Shown piece after piece: positions 10,663-22,429 of a stretch of 64,000 nucleotides of DNA; position 1 is the first letter of the stretch; the number at the start of each line of letters is the position of its first letter. The notes under the pieces were generated by a model, which saw nothing but the letters and a program-made list of their open reading frames with translations, was not told the origin of the DNA and ran no database searches. This DNA comes from Cladopsammia gracilis (Eukaryota > Cnidaria > Anthozoa > Scleractinia > Dendrophylliidae), in assembly GCA_022457155.1 (NCBI GenBank), contig JAJGOT010000353.1:58501-122500 (forward strand). Reading direction: 5' to 3'. Both the position numbers and the translations under genes were made by a program.

Positions 10663-13659
10663 TTAAGGCGTCTTTCTCCCGGGTGTGTGTGTTGAGGACT
10701 CACATATGAAAATGACAAGGTGGTCGTCGAAAAATTTCCTAAAACACCCTAAAAGGAACCACAATCTCGTTTGATGGGTGTGGTCCAAAAGGATTTTTAC
10801 CCCTAAGAGGTAGCAATTAAAAAAAAACACGTCATATTCTGTCATATTTTTTCGGCTCAATACCCTAAAAGGTACCACGATAATTAACGGTGGTCATTTT
10901 TGATTTTCGTACCCTAAGCGGTACCAATCTACAAATATTAACCCCTAAAAGGTACGACAAGCACCCCCGTCATTTTTATATGGGAGTCCCGGGGGTCTTT
11001 GTTGCCGGCCGATTGAAATATGCAGCAAATCTCGGCAAAATTTAAGGGCGGTTACGACTTTAACACGGAATTTCAGTTTTGGTAGATTACTCGAAGACAA
11101 AAACAACTTGGAAAGTTTCACTGTAATTTCCGTTAATAGATCTTCACCAAAGGGTTTCTTTTGGCCCAATTCGAAGAAATCCAAAAATCCAGTATCGATA
11201 TTTACAGACAGAATCTTCAAATTAATACATATTTTAAACTCAAAAGCAGATAAAATTTAAAAACGTCATTGAATCATTTTCAAAGCGATCGATCTTCCCG
11301 CATAAGAAAGCCGGTGAGTTCAGAGAGAGCCATGCCACTGAATTAATAATATTAACAAGGACTTACTGTGTTTGGGATCTGTTCTTTGTGCGACGAAAAT
11401 GAAACAAAAGAGATGTAATCAACAGAGAGCCTTCAAAACCAAGACATATGACCAAGACATTATTATTATGAAATTGCTAAAAACGGCTACTAATATTTAA
11501 TTCCTTACAAGCGTCTTCCTGTTGATTTCGTAGCTTTTAAATTTGCTTTCACTTGTTGAACCTTCACACATAAAAAAACAACAATTACCGTGTTGTAGCG
11601 TTTTCCTAAGTCTTGAAGAATCAATTTCAAGTTTACAGAGCTCAAGACTTTATGCACTGGTCAGCGGAATTACCAAAAAACGGTTTACAGTGGAGTGATT
11701 GCCCGACGGACCGAAGGAGTGAAAATTTGCATATTTGTCACCGTCCATTACAACTCATTCAACACTTCGAGTTCACGAGTTAAAGGCCCAGTATCACCTA
11801 AAATGCATTGCGCGCCCAATGCCTCGACGATTGAATTTAACGCAGTCGAAAATTCCCGAAAGAGTCAATCACGAGCGAGCTCGTCATTTGAAAACAAAAA
11901 CAAACGACCGCAAAGCCGAAAGGGTGATACTGGGCCTTTAGAAAGGCTGCTAAATGAGTAGAACTCAGGCTAGTCGTCTCCTGGAAATGTAATTTATTTC
12001 AGTTCTCTACGTTTGCCCATCGGAAATGACGGCTAAACACACACAACGTTCAACCACCAAGAAAAAAATCGCCTACACTACGGGGTGGTCTTCCGTCTTG
12101 GCGAATCGAACCATACCGGTCTATTGCTCATGTAATCGGCCTCTAACGCGTGTACGAAATAATTCCGGGAAGAATTAATCCGTGCTCCTTATTCGCTGTA
12201 TAAACCATTTCTTAGAAGAGTTAGATAATTTGTGGCCATTTTGCACGAGGCAGAACCATTTCAAACAGCGTGACCTATTCTTTAATTTATGTGACTGTGA
12301 ATATTTTTAAAGGAAATTCATGAAAAATTGCCTGCGCGTTTACCCCAAGCTAGATTGTTTATTTGTTTCAGTACATTAACATCTCGCTTTCTGCTAATAG
12401 AGCTTTCCTTGTAACGTTAGATGTACCAGGTCAATAATTATGCCTAAGAAGTTTCCTCATTTTCAAGTTTTTATCAAAGTGCTTAAACTAGGAATGTCCG
12501 AGCTTTCAGTTCCGATGTTTTAACATTTCCCTGCTCTCAAAGGATTGCTCCACCGCAATAAGGATCATTTCAAATCTCGGCAAAATGTATTTAAACTTGG
12601 CGGCTGCAACCTAACCACGGGATTTCACTTTTTGATCGATTTCTCGAAAACGAAAACTTTTCGAAAAGTTTGATTGTAATTTTCAAAAATAGGTACGTCA
12701 CTAAAGGGTTTCTCTTAAAGAAATTCGAAAATTCAGTTTTGATAGCGAACTCTCGATATTTACAGACATCCGCTTTAAAGAATATGCAGCAAATCTCGGC
12801 AAAATTTAATGGCGGTTACGACTTTAACATGGAATTTCAGTTTTGGTAGATTACTCAAAAACAAAAACGACTTGGAAAGTTTCACTGTAATTTCCGTTAA
12901 TAGATCTTCACCAAAGGGTTCCTTTTGGCCCAATTCGAAGAAATCCAAAAATTCAGTATCGATATTTACAGACAGAATCTTCAAATTCTGTAATTAAAAC
13001 ATTTTAAACTCAAGGTGCCGAAAGCAGATAAAATTTAAAAACGCCATTGAATCATTTTCAAAGCGATCGATCTTCCCGCATAAGAAAGCCGTTGAGTTCA
13101 GAGAGAGCCATGCCACTGAATTAATAATGTTAACAACGACATACTATGTTTGGAATCTGTTCTTTGTGCGACGAAAATGAAACAAAAAAGCTGTAATCAA
13201 CAGAGAGCCTTCAAAACCAAGACATATGACTAAGACATTATTATTATGAAATTGCTAAAAACGGCTACTAATATTCAATTCCTTACAAGCGTCTTCCTAT
13301 TGATTTCGTAGCTTTTAAATTTGCTTTCACTCGTTTACAACTGAATGAGTTGGTAAAGGAAAACTTCAACTTCGTAAACAAAATTATATAGAAGGCTTAT
13401 AAAGTATCGGCATCCGCAAAAAATTTCGATGCCGATCATAGGCTCCCCTTCACTTGAAAACTGTTAAACGAACGGTTTGAACATTCCGGCGACATCTTTC
13501 CATGCCTGTTTTTCATAGGTAGTAAATGTTTTTCTATTTAACCTTGCAAGAACTCTACAAAAAAACTCTTACATGTATTTGTAAACAATCTCAACCAATC
13601 GGGCTAGTGACACAAGAAAAAAAAACTTGCATTTTTCGAATTGGGCGGGTTGCCATAAA

Positions 13660-15152
13660 TAGGGACTTTAAGGTTACAGTGTACCTTCGGTGGTGTCTCC
13701 AGTATAATAGCTCTAGCGTTTTAAGATTACACTTAATATACCTAAACCCGGATATCAAATTAAAGCTTATAGAGCTGGCTATCTAAATATGGAAATCATT
13801 TGTAAATAAAATGAATTGTCGAATTTTTTACGACGTCTGAATTCGAACGTCCGAATCAGCTTTAAAACGCTATAACTCAAAGCGATTATTATATTTTGCT
13901 AATTTGATTTGTTCTCGGATTTCCGGACACGAAGCGCTAAAAAATCGTGTCGGCGATTTTCCATATACAATTGCAGTGAAAAGTTACAGAATATTTTCGA
14001 AAAGGGGAGAAAAAAATTGGAATGATCGCACGGAAATGCCTCTTGACGAAAAATTTTTCGGAATTAAGAAATTCGCCGACACGTTTTTGTTGTTTATATG
14101 TTAGCCTAGCTTCTGTCCAAATTTAAGGAAAATCGAACAAATTCCCTTTGAGTTGTAGCTCTTTAAAGTGTCCCCAACAAGCGAAAAATTAACTTTGAGA
14201 AAACGGCGCTTAAAAAAACATATCGCTTAATAAACAGACTCCGCCCACAAAATTTATACCGTCATTTCTCCGTCAGTTTTCACTATTTTTCGATACTTTT
14301 TTTTTTGGATGAAAGTTCATTCTGTAAACTTTATTTTAACGCCCAAAAAAAATTTTCAATAAATTTTCGATCTGAAGGTACACTGTAACCTTAAGATACG
14401 GTGACTACGGACTACGGACTACGGACGGGACGAAAATTAGGACTGGAACGAGACACAGTTGCTATTGTTTCCTACCGTCGGTCGGCAAATTTCACGTAGT
14501 ACGGAGTACGGAGTACAGAGTCATGAAAAATGTATGAAAAAGGAAGCTTTAAATTAGAATATTGACTGAGGAGTTTCTTCTTTCTAACACGTAGACTAAA
14601 AACCACATCTGGAGCAATTTCATGTGCTTTTGAACTCAGAAATGCGAACAATTTACGGCTAACTTTTGTTTACTAATTTTGACCGCCGATTGTTTAACTA
14701 TTTTCACACAAGCAACAAAACTTACGATGTTAACACTCTCTTTGAACTGTGCCGGAACTCTAAGAACCTCGGCCAAACGAGGGAGATCTTCGTTGCTCAC
14801 TCTAAACTCAATTGAACATTCACTTGAATGAAAGGAGTCGAGTCAAAAACCATCGTACTCGCAGTATGATTTGTAGACATCAAACAAAAGTACAAATTCT
14901 TCTTCGTCTATTATTTCATCTGCTGAAGCGTAAACCAGGGCATTTTGTTCCTTCCTACAAGTCATATTTTGTCCATAAAATATAAAAACAAAGCGGACGT
15001 ACTTTGTTTGGTGTTTACTTCGCTCTAGTCCGTTGTCTGTAGTCCGCGTTCTTAACTTCATATTTTTACGCCACTCGTTGTGTACTCGGCCCAGTGCTCC
15101 TTGAAAAGAAAAACGGCGTCCAACCCGTAGTTGCCGTATCTTAAAGTCCCTA
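13660..15152. mobile_element. Outer MITE with TIR TAGGGACTTTAAG, split by a nested element
   Basis: The left end is TAGGGACTTTAAG at 13660-13672. The right end, read in reverse complement from 15152, is TAGGGACTTTAAGATACGG. The left end is interrupted by the nested element at 13672-14390. After that element the outer sequence resumes with TTAAGATACGG, restoring the match. Copies A and C lack the insertion. The outer element has no recognisable ORF and contains a short ACTACGG tandem at about 14405-14425. Confidence 0.75.
13672..14390. mobile_element. Nested piggyBac-like MITE
   Basis: It has perfect 17-bp inverted ends, GGTTACAGTGTACCTTC at the left and its complement at 14374-14390. It is flanked by TTAA at 13668-13671 and 14391-14394. 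It lies inside the terminal repeat of the outer element, so it is younger. It contains an inner inverted pair around GTGTCGGCGA (about 13948 and 14075) and no transposase. Confidence 0.85.
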
Positions 15153-15469
15153 ATGGCAACGACCCAACGACCCGGCCACTTAAAGACGGAGAAATGTAAA
15201 GGCGCATCGTCTATTGTAAAATGAGCTAAATTTAGTAACGTATGGCAAGCAACATGAATTCTCTTTTGCACTGTTTAACACTTTGACAGGTGTTAAGTTT
15301 AGCCCTGTCTGGGTATATTTGTGCCACCATTCGCAGCATTCATCCTAAAACGCCTCAGTTGTGCCTTTTATTTTGTCCGTTGAGAACACTATGTTATAAA
15401 ACATTTTAAAAGGCTTTCAGTCGTGCTTGCACGGTTAACTAAAGAAAGAACGGTATTTCATATTATTTG

Positions 15470-15840
15470 TATACGTACCAAGTCTTGCACCTTAGGCGTG
15501 AGTCTCACGCCTGCGAGTCCAAAACTCCGATCTCACGCCTACTCGCGCCTATGGAGCAATTTCTCACGCCTGACTTACAGATTTGAGCTATCAGCCTTAA
15601 TAACTGATTGCATGATCCAATTAAAAATATAGTTACGTTCATGAAAATATGGCACTTTTTGTAGATTTTTATCGTCCTGAACATTACAACAGATGGATGT
15701 TTTAAACGGAGGTCTGAGGTCCATGGAAACTTCTGAATTCTTCGGAACATCTTCGGAGATAAATAAAATGCACACTGCGGTTATAAACATGACAAAACAA
15801 CGAATGTTGTAAAAAACTTTGATTAATGACTTGACGTTTC

Positions 15841-15871
<31 letters not shown>

Positions 15872-16080
15872 GGTTGGATATGATACAATAAAATTTAAAT
15901 GCTATGGAGAAAGACTGGAACCTAATTTAAAAGAAATGACAATAGTGAAAAAATTATATCTTCGGACATCTTCGGAATAGACCGGCTTCTCTTCGGATTT
16001 GGTCGGGTCACCTTCGGAAATCCTGGCACTCCCACGAAAAAATTTTCACGCCTTTCTCTCGGAAACAGTTGGCAGATATA
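15470..16080. mobile_element. Penelope-like terminal-repeat remnant (insertion in copy B)
   Basis: An insertion absent from copies A and C, with TATTTG at both borders (15464-15469 and 16081-16086). Its middle contains TTGACGTTTCGTATG followed by ATCTTCAGAAGTGAC, the style of the repeated ends of Penelope-like retroelements. It also has several CTCACGCC words near 15510-15580. No reverse transcriptase or GIY-YIG ORF is present, so at most this is a fragment. Confidence 0.45.
15823..15875 (-). ncRNA. Hammerhead-ribozyme-like relic
   Basis: On the minus strand a CTGAAGA core (15864-15858) is followed by a stem GTATG/CATAC, then GAAA (15840-15837) and CGTC. ACTT before the core can pair with AAGT after the cleavage position, giving a 4-bp stem I. 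Penelope-like elements are known to carry minimal hammerheads in this position. One extra unpaired base after the core and very short stems mean activity is doubtful. Confidence 0.3.
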
Positions 16081-17725
16081 TATTTGTCAGTTTCCACTTC
16101 TTCAGTTTCGAAATGAAGACAACAAGACCTTTTCTGCGTAATTCAGTCATACGCGAAATGATCAATAACAACTTTGTTCCGTCTTCTGGCTCAGGTTAGC
16201 TTTCCTTGGTTTAAACAGGAAAGTGTAATTTACACAAGATTACAGAACCAAACAGCTCCCTATACAAAAGAAACTTATCGATGACTGATTGTGACTGCTA
16301 TGTTGATATTTCATTTCGCTGGTACAATAATTCTAGTTCTTTCCTAAACAGGTAAATTAAAGATAAAGACTTCACGAAACAAAGTACTTACCAAGACGCT
16401 TCTTTACCAGTTGCACAATGAAACTAAAAAATCCGGGTTCAGAGAAACTAAAACCCGGTCATATGAAATGTCGTCATAGGTCGAGAATAAATTATGAATG
16501 CTACACAGGAATTTTTCACATTCAAATTGGATTTAATACCTAGCGATGCTATCAAGGGGAAAGACACGCCCCTTTCAGCACTTGGTTGGCTTGAATCTCA
16601 AACAGTAAATGTCGGAACATCTTTCGATGCTTGTTTTTTAGGTAGCTTTATTTAAAAACGGAGAAATATGAAGGCGCATCGTCTAGTCTTCGATATATGT
16701 AACACATGGCTATTAAATGATCTAAACTCAGTAACGTATGGCAACGTGAATTCCCTTTTGCACTGTACAACACATCAGCAGGTGTTAAGTTCAGCCCTGT
16801 CTGGGTGTATATGTGCCACCATTCGCGGCAATCATCCCAACTTTATATTTTTTCTATTTTAGTATATACTTAAACAGTGGATAGCGTTGTTGACGCGCTC
16901 TGATTGGCTACTGAAACTTGGGACAGCAAGTGTTATTCACCTCCAAGCAAATTCCGGTCATTTGCGCGCGAAAATTGTAATAGTTGACAGAAACAAATGA
17001 GTTAGAAATCATAATTTTCTGCTATATTATCTCACTGTTTTAGTGTATTCTAAAACAACTATTCACCTCAGTGTCGGTGGCCAGTGGTGGATATGTACCT
17101 GTAAATATCCACCTCTACCCGCCTCCACTTCGGTGAATAGTCTTAAATTATTCTTACAGTGAGTTTGAACAAAGTGTCTAATAGCATAAACGTGTAAATT
17201 AAAGATAAAAAGACTTCACGAAACAAAGTACATACCAACACGCCTCTTTTCCAGTTGCACAATGAAACTGAAAAATTCGGGTTCAGAGAAACTAAAACCC
17301 GGCCATATGAAATGTCGTCATAGGTCGAGAATGGATTGTGAACGATGTACAGGAGTTTTTCACATTCATGTTGGATTAAACCAGAAACCCATAAGATTAA
17401 ACACGGAGCGACGCTAATATTTCCACCCTGACATCGCAACCACGTTTTCCTTGCTGCATTTTTTACTTTTCCCTTTGCTTCTTTATGGACGGACAATGTC
17501 GAGTTCGCGGGAAAGCGGTTCGAAACATAAAATGGCTCTTGTTTCATAGCTCATAGCTTTACATCGATTGCACGCGCCTATCGAATGTGCTTGTCATTGC
17601 TGTCATTGAAAAGTCATGATCGATAAGTTCACTGGTAATGTCATTACCAATCATGCTGGTATAACTAACCCTAACCCTTTACTAGTAACAAGCCGGCTAG
17701 GGAACAAAACCTTAATAGAGATTAA

Positions 17726-18176
17726 GTAACAATGCGTGTAAGAACTAGGTAATCCTCTATTGTTCTGCGGCATTTCGCTTTCCCCACAAACGATTGCATA
17801 GATTTTCTTACTAAGAATGCATCAACCTATGGACAACACGTTTTTGAAATAAAATGCACAGAAAATTTATTTTAAAGCGATATTTCTTTTGTGTTACAAG
17901 ATTTTATCTAATCACGAGACTCCAAAACAATGGCCAAGAAAGGCTTCTAATTTTCCATGTTTCCCACATAGAAATTTTGCTGCATTAAAACTCAGAATAG
18001 TTTTCACTAAAAGGGAATCAATAAGTAAACTAAAGAGAAATAAATGCGCTACCTGATGAAGTGATAGTAAATTTTCATGTTTTAGCCAATGAGGTGGACC
18101 GTTTCAACAATATCACAATTAACACCTTTCTGCATTTTTTGCCGTTGGGTTGCCTAGTTCTTACTAGGACCATTAC
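17726..18176. mobile_element. Harbinger-like MITE with TAA target duplication
   Basis: The element is bracketed by TAA (17723-17725 and 18177-18179). The inverted ends share GTAA and then GTAAGAACTAGG with few mismatches. Copies A (about 7912) and C (about 39660) show the uninterrupted target. The 451 bp are non-coding. A 3-bp TAA/TTA duplication is typical of PIF/Harbinger elements. Confidence 0.75.
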
Positions 18177-18365
18177 TAAAACGAACAGATAGATAGCCAG
18201 CTCACTATGATGATTCAGATTTTTCGTCTTATTCAAATTTAACACTTCTCTTGCTCTCTATGAACTGTATTGTTTCTCGCCAGGGTTTTTTTTTTTTTTT
18301 TCACGCCGCATTTTTTACACTTGATCGGTTGTGAAAACTGATGTGACAGTTTTTGGACAGAAATA

Positions 18366-19104
18366 TTCAATTCAATTTATTATTGGAACAGGGTATTTGT
18401 TTGTCGCATTATTTTGACGACGTTTTTCCGTGTCGAATTTAACGTCGATCCAAAAAAACTACGTTTACAACCGCATTAATGATGACAATAATGACCAAAA
18501 TGCTTCAATGAAAACAATTTTGACAATGTTTACATTAAAGCTGATTAAAATCAAATCATTAAGATATTTCTAGTATCTATTGACAAATGTGTTTATTCAT
18601 CGTCAATCACTTAAGCAATAGAACACATTTTCGATGAGTTTACCGGCGTTATAAACCCACGTGGGATGTTGGGAGAACACGAGAAAAGCTTGTAAATCAC
18701 GAGCCGCAGGCGAGTGATTTACAAGCTTTTCCGTGTCGAATTTAACGTCGATCCAAAAAAACTACGTTTACAACCGCATTAATGATGGCAATAATGACCA
18801 AAATGCTTCAATGAAAACAATTTTGACAATGTTTACATTAAAGCTGATTAAAATCAAATCATTAAGATATTTCTAGTATCTATTGACAAATGTGTTTATT
18901 CATCGTCAATCACTTAAGCAATAGAACACATTTTCTATGAGTTTACCGGCGTTATAAACCCACGTGGGATGTTGGGAGAACACGAGAAAAGCTTGTAAAT
19001 CACGAGCCGCAGGCGAGTGATTTACAAGCTTTTCGAGTGTTCTCCCAACATCCCAAGTGGGTTTATAACGCCGGTAAACTCATAGAAAATGTGTTCTATT
19101 GCTT
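18366..19104. repeat. Tandem 303-bp repeats ending in a giant palindrome
   Basis: The block starting CCGTGTCGAATTTAACG at about 18428 restarts at about 18731, a period of 303 bp. Each copy ends in a hairpin centred on CGAG-CC-GCA-GG-CGAG (18700-18714 and 19003-19017). In the second copy the arms extend to 87 bases each (18916-19002 and 19018-19104), almost perfectly complementary. A third, single copy of the leading block lies at about 40550-40740, after copy C. No coding capacity. Confidence 0.85.
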
Positions 19105-20553
19105 TTATGAAATAACTATGAAAAGCGTTTGGAAAGAGAGAACTTTGTTGTAGTTTTGTGCCGATCAAGTAGCTTGTTCTCATAACATTCATCGGATGAC
19201 GCGGGAAAACCAATTAGAGCGGCTGAAAGAATGAACTTTACACGATGCCACTGACAAAGCTGCACTGACAAATTCACGGGTTCAACGAAAGTGATGAAAA
19301 GTTTTAGCGCTTTGAAATTCGTCAGTTGAAATTTATCAGCTGAAAGAAGAAAATATATTCAATGATTCAAAAGTTCTTTGAATGGGAAATCCAGAAAATT
19401 GTGTCCGAAATCTGCCGCCGCAAACATGAATGTACGAAGAAAGTTTGAAAGCCTACAATTTTTATGGCGTATGTTGGATTCATAGATTTCCTTCTTGTCA
19501 AGAATTTTTCAATTGAAATAAAGGTTAGTTCCAGAAACTCAGTTTCTGAAATTGTTTTCGACTTTATCTACTTACTTTGAAGTGTACAGTGAAGCCCGTA
19601 CTTCTCTACATTTTATAATTAAGTGCTGAATGAAAACTAAGCGCATTGTTTTTAAGCCTACAGTTCTGAGAGTTTGATTTGTTTCAATGATGGAACAGAC
19701 TGAATTGTTTGATCATTCCATGCAAATAATTTTCGTTAGCTTCATTTTCTTCTTGCTAATTGATCATCTTTGCTTGGACACAAAATCAGAATTTAAACTG
19801 CATCCGGTACAAAAGTATTCCATGAAAAAATCTCAAAAACAAAACACGATAAAGCGTATAAATGGAATCGGCTTAAATAATTATCCTAAACAACAATTCA
19901 AAGCTATAAGCCTTGCTTTTTAATTCCTCTGTGAAAATCCGTCTTATTTAGAGGCTATCTTAGGATTTGTAGGAACATTTATAAACTTCAGTTCAGTAAA
20001 TTTCAATCGAAAATTTCCTTAGTTTGAAAGCCATTGTTTGCTCTTTGGGGTCCATAATTTTTGAGCTTTGCACTAAACCTTCAGTCCAGTGAACTTCAGA
20101 AAGTACATATCGAGGTTCTTTTGATTGTCATTGATCGCTGCATGTAAGCCTTTCCAAGCCAATGTTAAATGAAAATATATTCCTGTTGTTGATATCAGTT
20201 TTAAAATAAGCTTAGTGTTCTTTTGTCGATAAGCCGTTTTTTGCTTGCGTGCGTGGGAATTTTTTTATTTTATTTTGTAGGTTTGAGCAGCAACTTATTG
20301 TTTACAAGAAACATATCTTCTCTTCTCATCTTCTAACAGACCACAATATGCAATAAGACACTAAACCGGCTCAAGTTGTGAAATTCTTTTTCCTCACGCT
20401 TGTGTTGATGCGGTAACGGGAAATTGAACTTTGTTTACTTTACAGTTTCTCTTGCGCGGTTTTCTATGAGTTTACCGGCACAATAGTTAATAGGTCTTTG
20501 ACCAATCAGAACGCGCGTAGTATCTCAGTTATTTTTTAAAATTAATTAGATTT
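19105..20553. other. Stretch without a recognised gene
   Basis: The only clear structure is an inverted pair: GCCGGTAAACTCATAGAAAA at 19071-19090 and its perfect complement at 20461-20480. The whole 1.4 kb may therefore be the interior of a larger inverted-repeat element whose left end is the palindrome arm. The 78-codon ORF at 19687-19923 matches no family I know and is not called. Confidence 0.5.
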
Positions 20554-20555
20554 TA

Positions 20556-20841
20556 GAGCGGTTTTCAATTGAGTGCGGTAAAACCCAAACCAAAGTAATT
20601 ACTCTGACCAATCACAGCAGTCGTAAACAATCCAATGAACCAATCAGAGCTCGAAGCAATAACATGTCGGCGGCGCCAAGCGCGGGAAAACGCGTGCGAG
20701 CAAGTCACGATTGGTTTTGGTTTTACTTCTCGTGATTGGTCGAGAAAGTGGCGCGAGATTTTTTTAGCCAATCACAAAGCGTAGCAGTGCAAAACCAAAG
20801 CAATTGTGTAATTACTTTTCACACTCAATTGAAAACTTCTC
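20556..20841. mobile_element. Tc1/mariner-type MITE (TA duplication), copy 1
   Basis: The ends are 20-bp near-perfect inverted repeats (GAGCGGTTTTCAATTGAGTG and the complement of CACTCAATTGAAAACTTCTC), flanked by TA at 20554-20555 and 20842-20843. The 286-bp interior is non-coding and contains several CCAATCA words. A second copy at 40755-41038 sits in the same surrounding sequence, so the insertion predates that duplication. Confidence 0.85.
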
Positions 20842-21250
20842 TACACATACAATCGTTCTATAAGTCTTAAAATGATCAATGTTAATGTCCAAAACATAAT
20901 ACTTTTTTATAGCCTCTTGAAATTGTCTGGGGCCAAGGCAATACAAGCCATGAACATGCATCAAATTACTGACATCATCCGCCCTAAATGGCCAATCGTT
21001 TAATATCAAAAGTTTGCGTTTCAGCTGTCCACGCGGGTACGCCTTTCATAAGTTTGAGTTGGAAAGTTGGAAAGGCCTTTGTGTGATCCAGGTCTTGTGC
21101 CATTGAATTTGATCTCTTTGTGATTGCATCATTAAATAAATTGTTACAGCTTTATTCAATTGTTACAGCTTTTGGTTTCAGCATAGTGTCTACATGCGCA
21201 AGCGCCGTAGACACAAAAATAAAACCAATTCACATTCACGGGTTAAAAAG
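20842..21250 (-). pseudogene. Decayed copy of the 127-codon ORF at 41009-41392
   Basis: The minus strand matches the ORF region of copy 2 almost base for base. It carries one extra A near 21002, which shifts the frame, and a roughly 21-bp duplication near 21145-21175 that introduces an in-frame stop. The surviving 65-codon piece (stop at 20812) ends inside the MITE. The protein is not one I recognise. Confidence 0.55.
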
Positions 21251-21324
21251 AATAGTAAGGTCTTCCAGTCACTGAAATCTTTATAATTACCTTCGCTAAT
21301 TTCTAATTTTCTGTCTCCTGCATA

Positions 21325-22372
21325 TTATAAAGATTTAAGTTGGTGGCCGTGGAATGTGTTTTGGAACAGCAAACTATGTGTCCCGAAATGTTTTAGAAAA
21401 ACTTTCTTATACCCCGTTCACACCAACGCTTAAACATGTTTAAATGCTGTTTAGTTTGTTTAAAACAGGTTTAGAAAAATACCCCCAAACTTGCAGTAAT
21501 ATTTGGAGTGAAATCTTTGCTAAAAGTAACTTTATTGACTTTTATTAGCATTCCAGGTAGTATGAGTCATATACATTTAAAGTGCCCCTGTTATCAAATT
21601 TTTGATTTTCATTTTTTTACATTTTCGTGTACAATTAGATTTTCTTACTCATCTTGCCAAATTTCTATTCATTACGAACATCAGAAGTCATTTTACTTTA
21701 ACATTTATTTCCGAGAATTTACGGCCGCCATTAATCAACCTTGTTCCAAGGCTTGGTTGCGAATGGGAGAAAGTGACGTCAAAGACTCAAACATACCTCA
21801 CGGGTGTGCACTTCCAAGAAGGAAAGGTTATATTAAATTAAAAGGGTGGAGGAAAAAGCATTATTCTGGGCATAATTTAAATTTCTCATTATTTGGGAGC
21901 TTTATACTCGCACGGACCGTGTTATCAGGCTTGTACGTGATTCCACCTTTTTTCCAACGCTCCACTTTCATACATTACACACACAAAAAAAGAATTATTG
22001 AAAGAGAGGGAATGTTGACGGGGATTTCCTTCCCAAAATATCTGTCCCTGGTTCTCCAAGGATGCACAACAGCTATACCTAAGAACATGTAAAAATTAAA
22101 CGTAAACAGAGTACCAGAATTCGTAATATACCCGATGATAGTGAATATATATGAATGTGAATATATGAAAACCATATATTTGAACTTAGTAAAGATTTCA
22201 CTCCAAATATTACTGCAGGTTTGAGGGGTATTTTTCTAAACCTGTTTTAAACTAAACAGCATTTAAACATGTTTAAGCGTTGGTGTGAACGGGGTATAAG
22301 TATGTTTTTCTAAAACATTTCCGGACACATACTTTGCTGTTCCAAAACACATTCCACGGCCGTCAAATGAAA
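21325..22372. mobile_element. Composite inverted-repeat element
   Basis: Arms of roughly 180 bp (about 21330-21520 and 22185-22372) are inverted copies of each other. Each arm itself begins and ends with AAAGATTT/AAATCTTT-type short inverted repeats, so each looks like a complete small MITE in opposite orientation. The interior of about 665 bp includes a block (about 21811-22115) that is repeated directly outside at about 22430-22722. The 194-codon ORF at 21508-22092 crosses these repeats and is not credible as a gene. Confidence 0.65.
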
Positions 22373-22429
22373 TCTTTACCTTCGCTAATTTCTAATTTTC
22401 TCTCTCCTGCATATCTTTCCAGTAACACT

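Larger units (their letters stand above)
8185..18365. repeat. Segmental duplication unit, copy B
   Basis: Copy B matches copy A from about 1835 onward and lacks the TPR-CHAT exon. It contains an internal tandem duplication of about 2.96 kb: the block at 8618-9830 returns at 11577-12780, for example 8734 against 11695. The second copy has an internal deletion and joins at about 12780 to sequence matching 11018. Copy B also carries four private insertions, described separately. ORFs such as 8734-9000 and 11695-11961 are repeats of each other and are not called as genes. Confidence 0.8.

Noticed and set aside
21508..22092. 194-codon ORF
   Set aside because: It crosses several interspersed repeats, and its second half is a directly repeated non-coding block whose other copy is not open.
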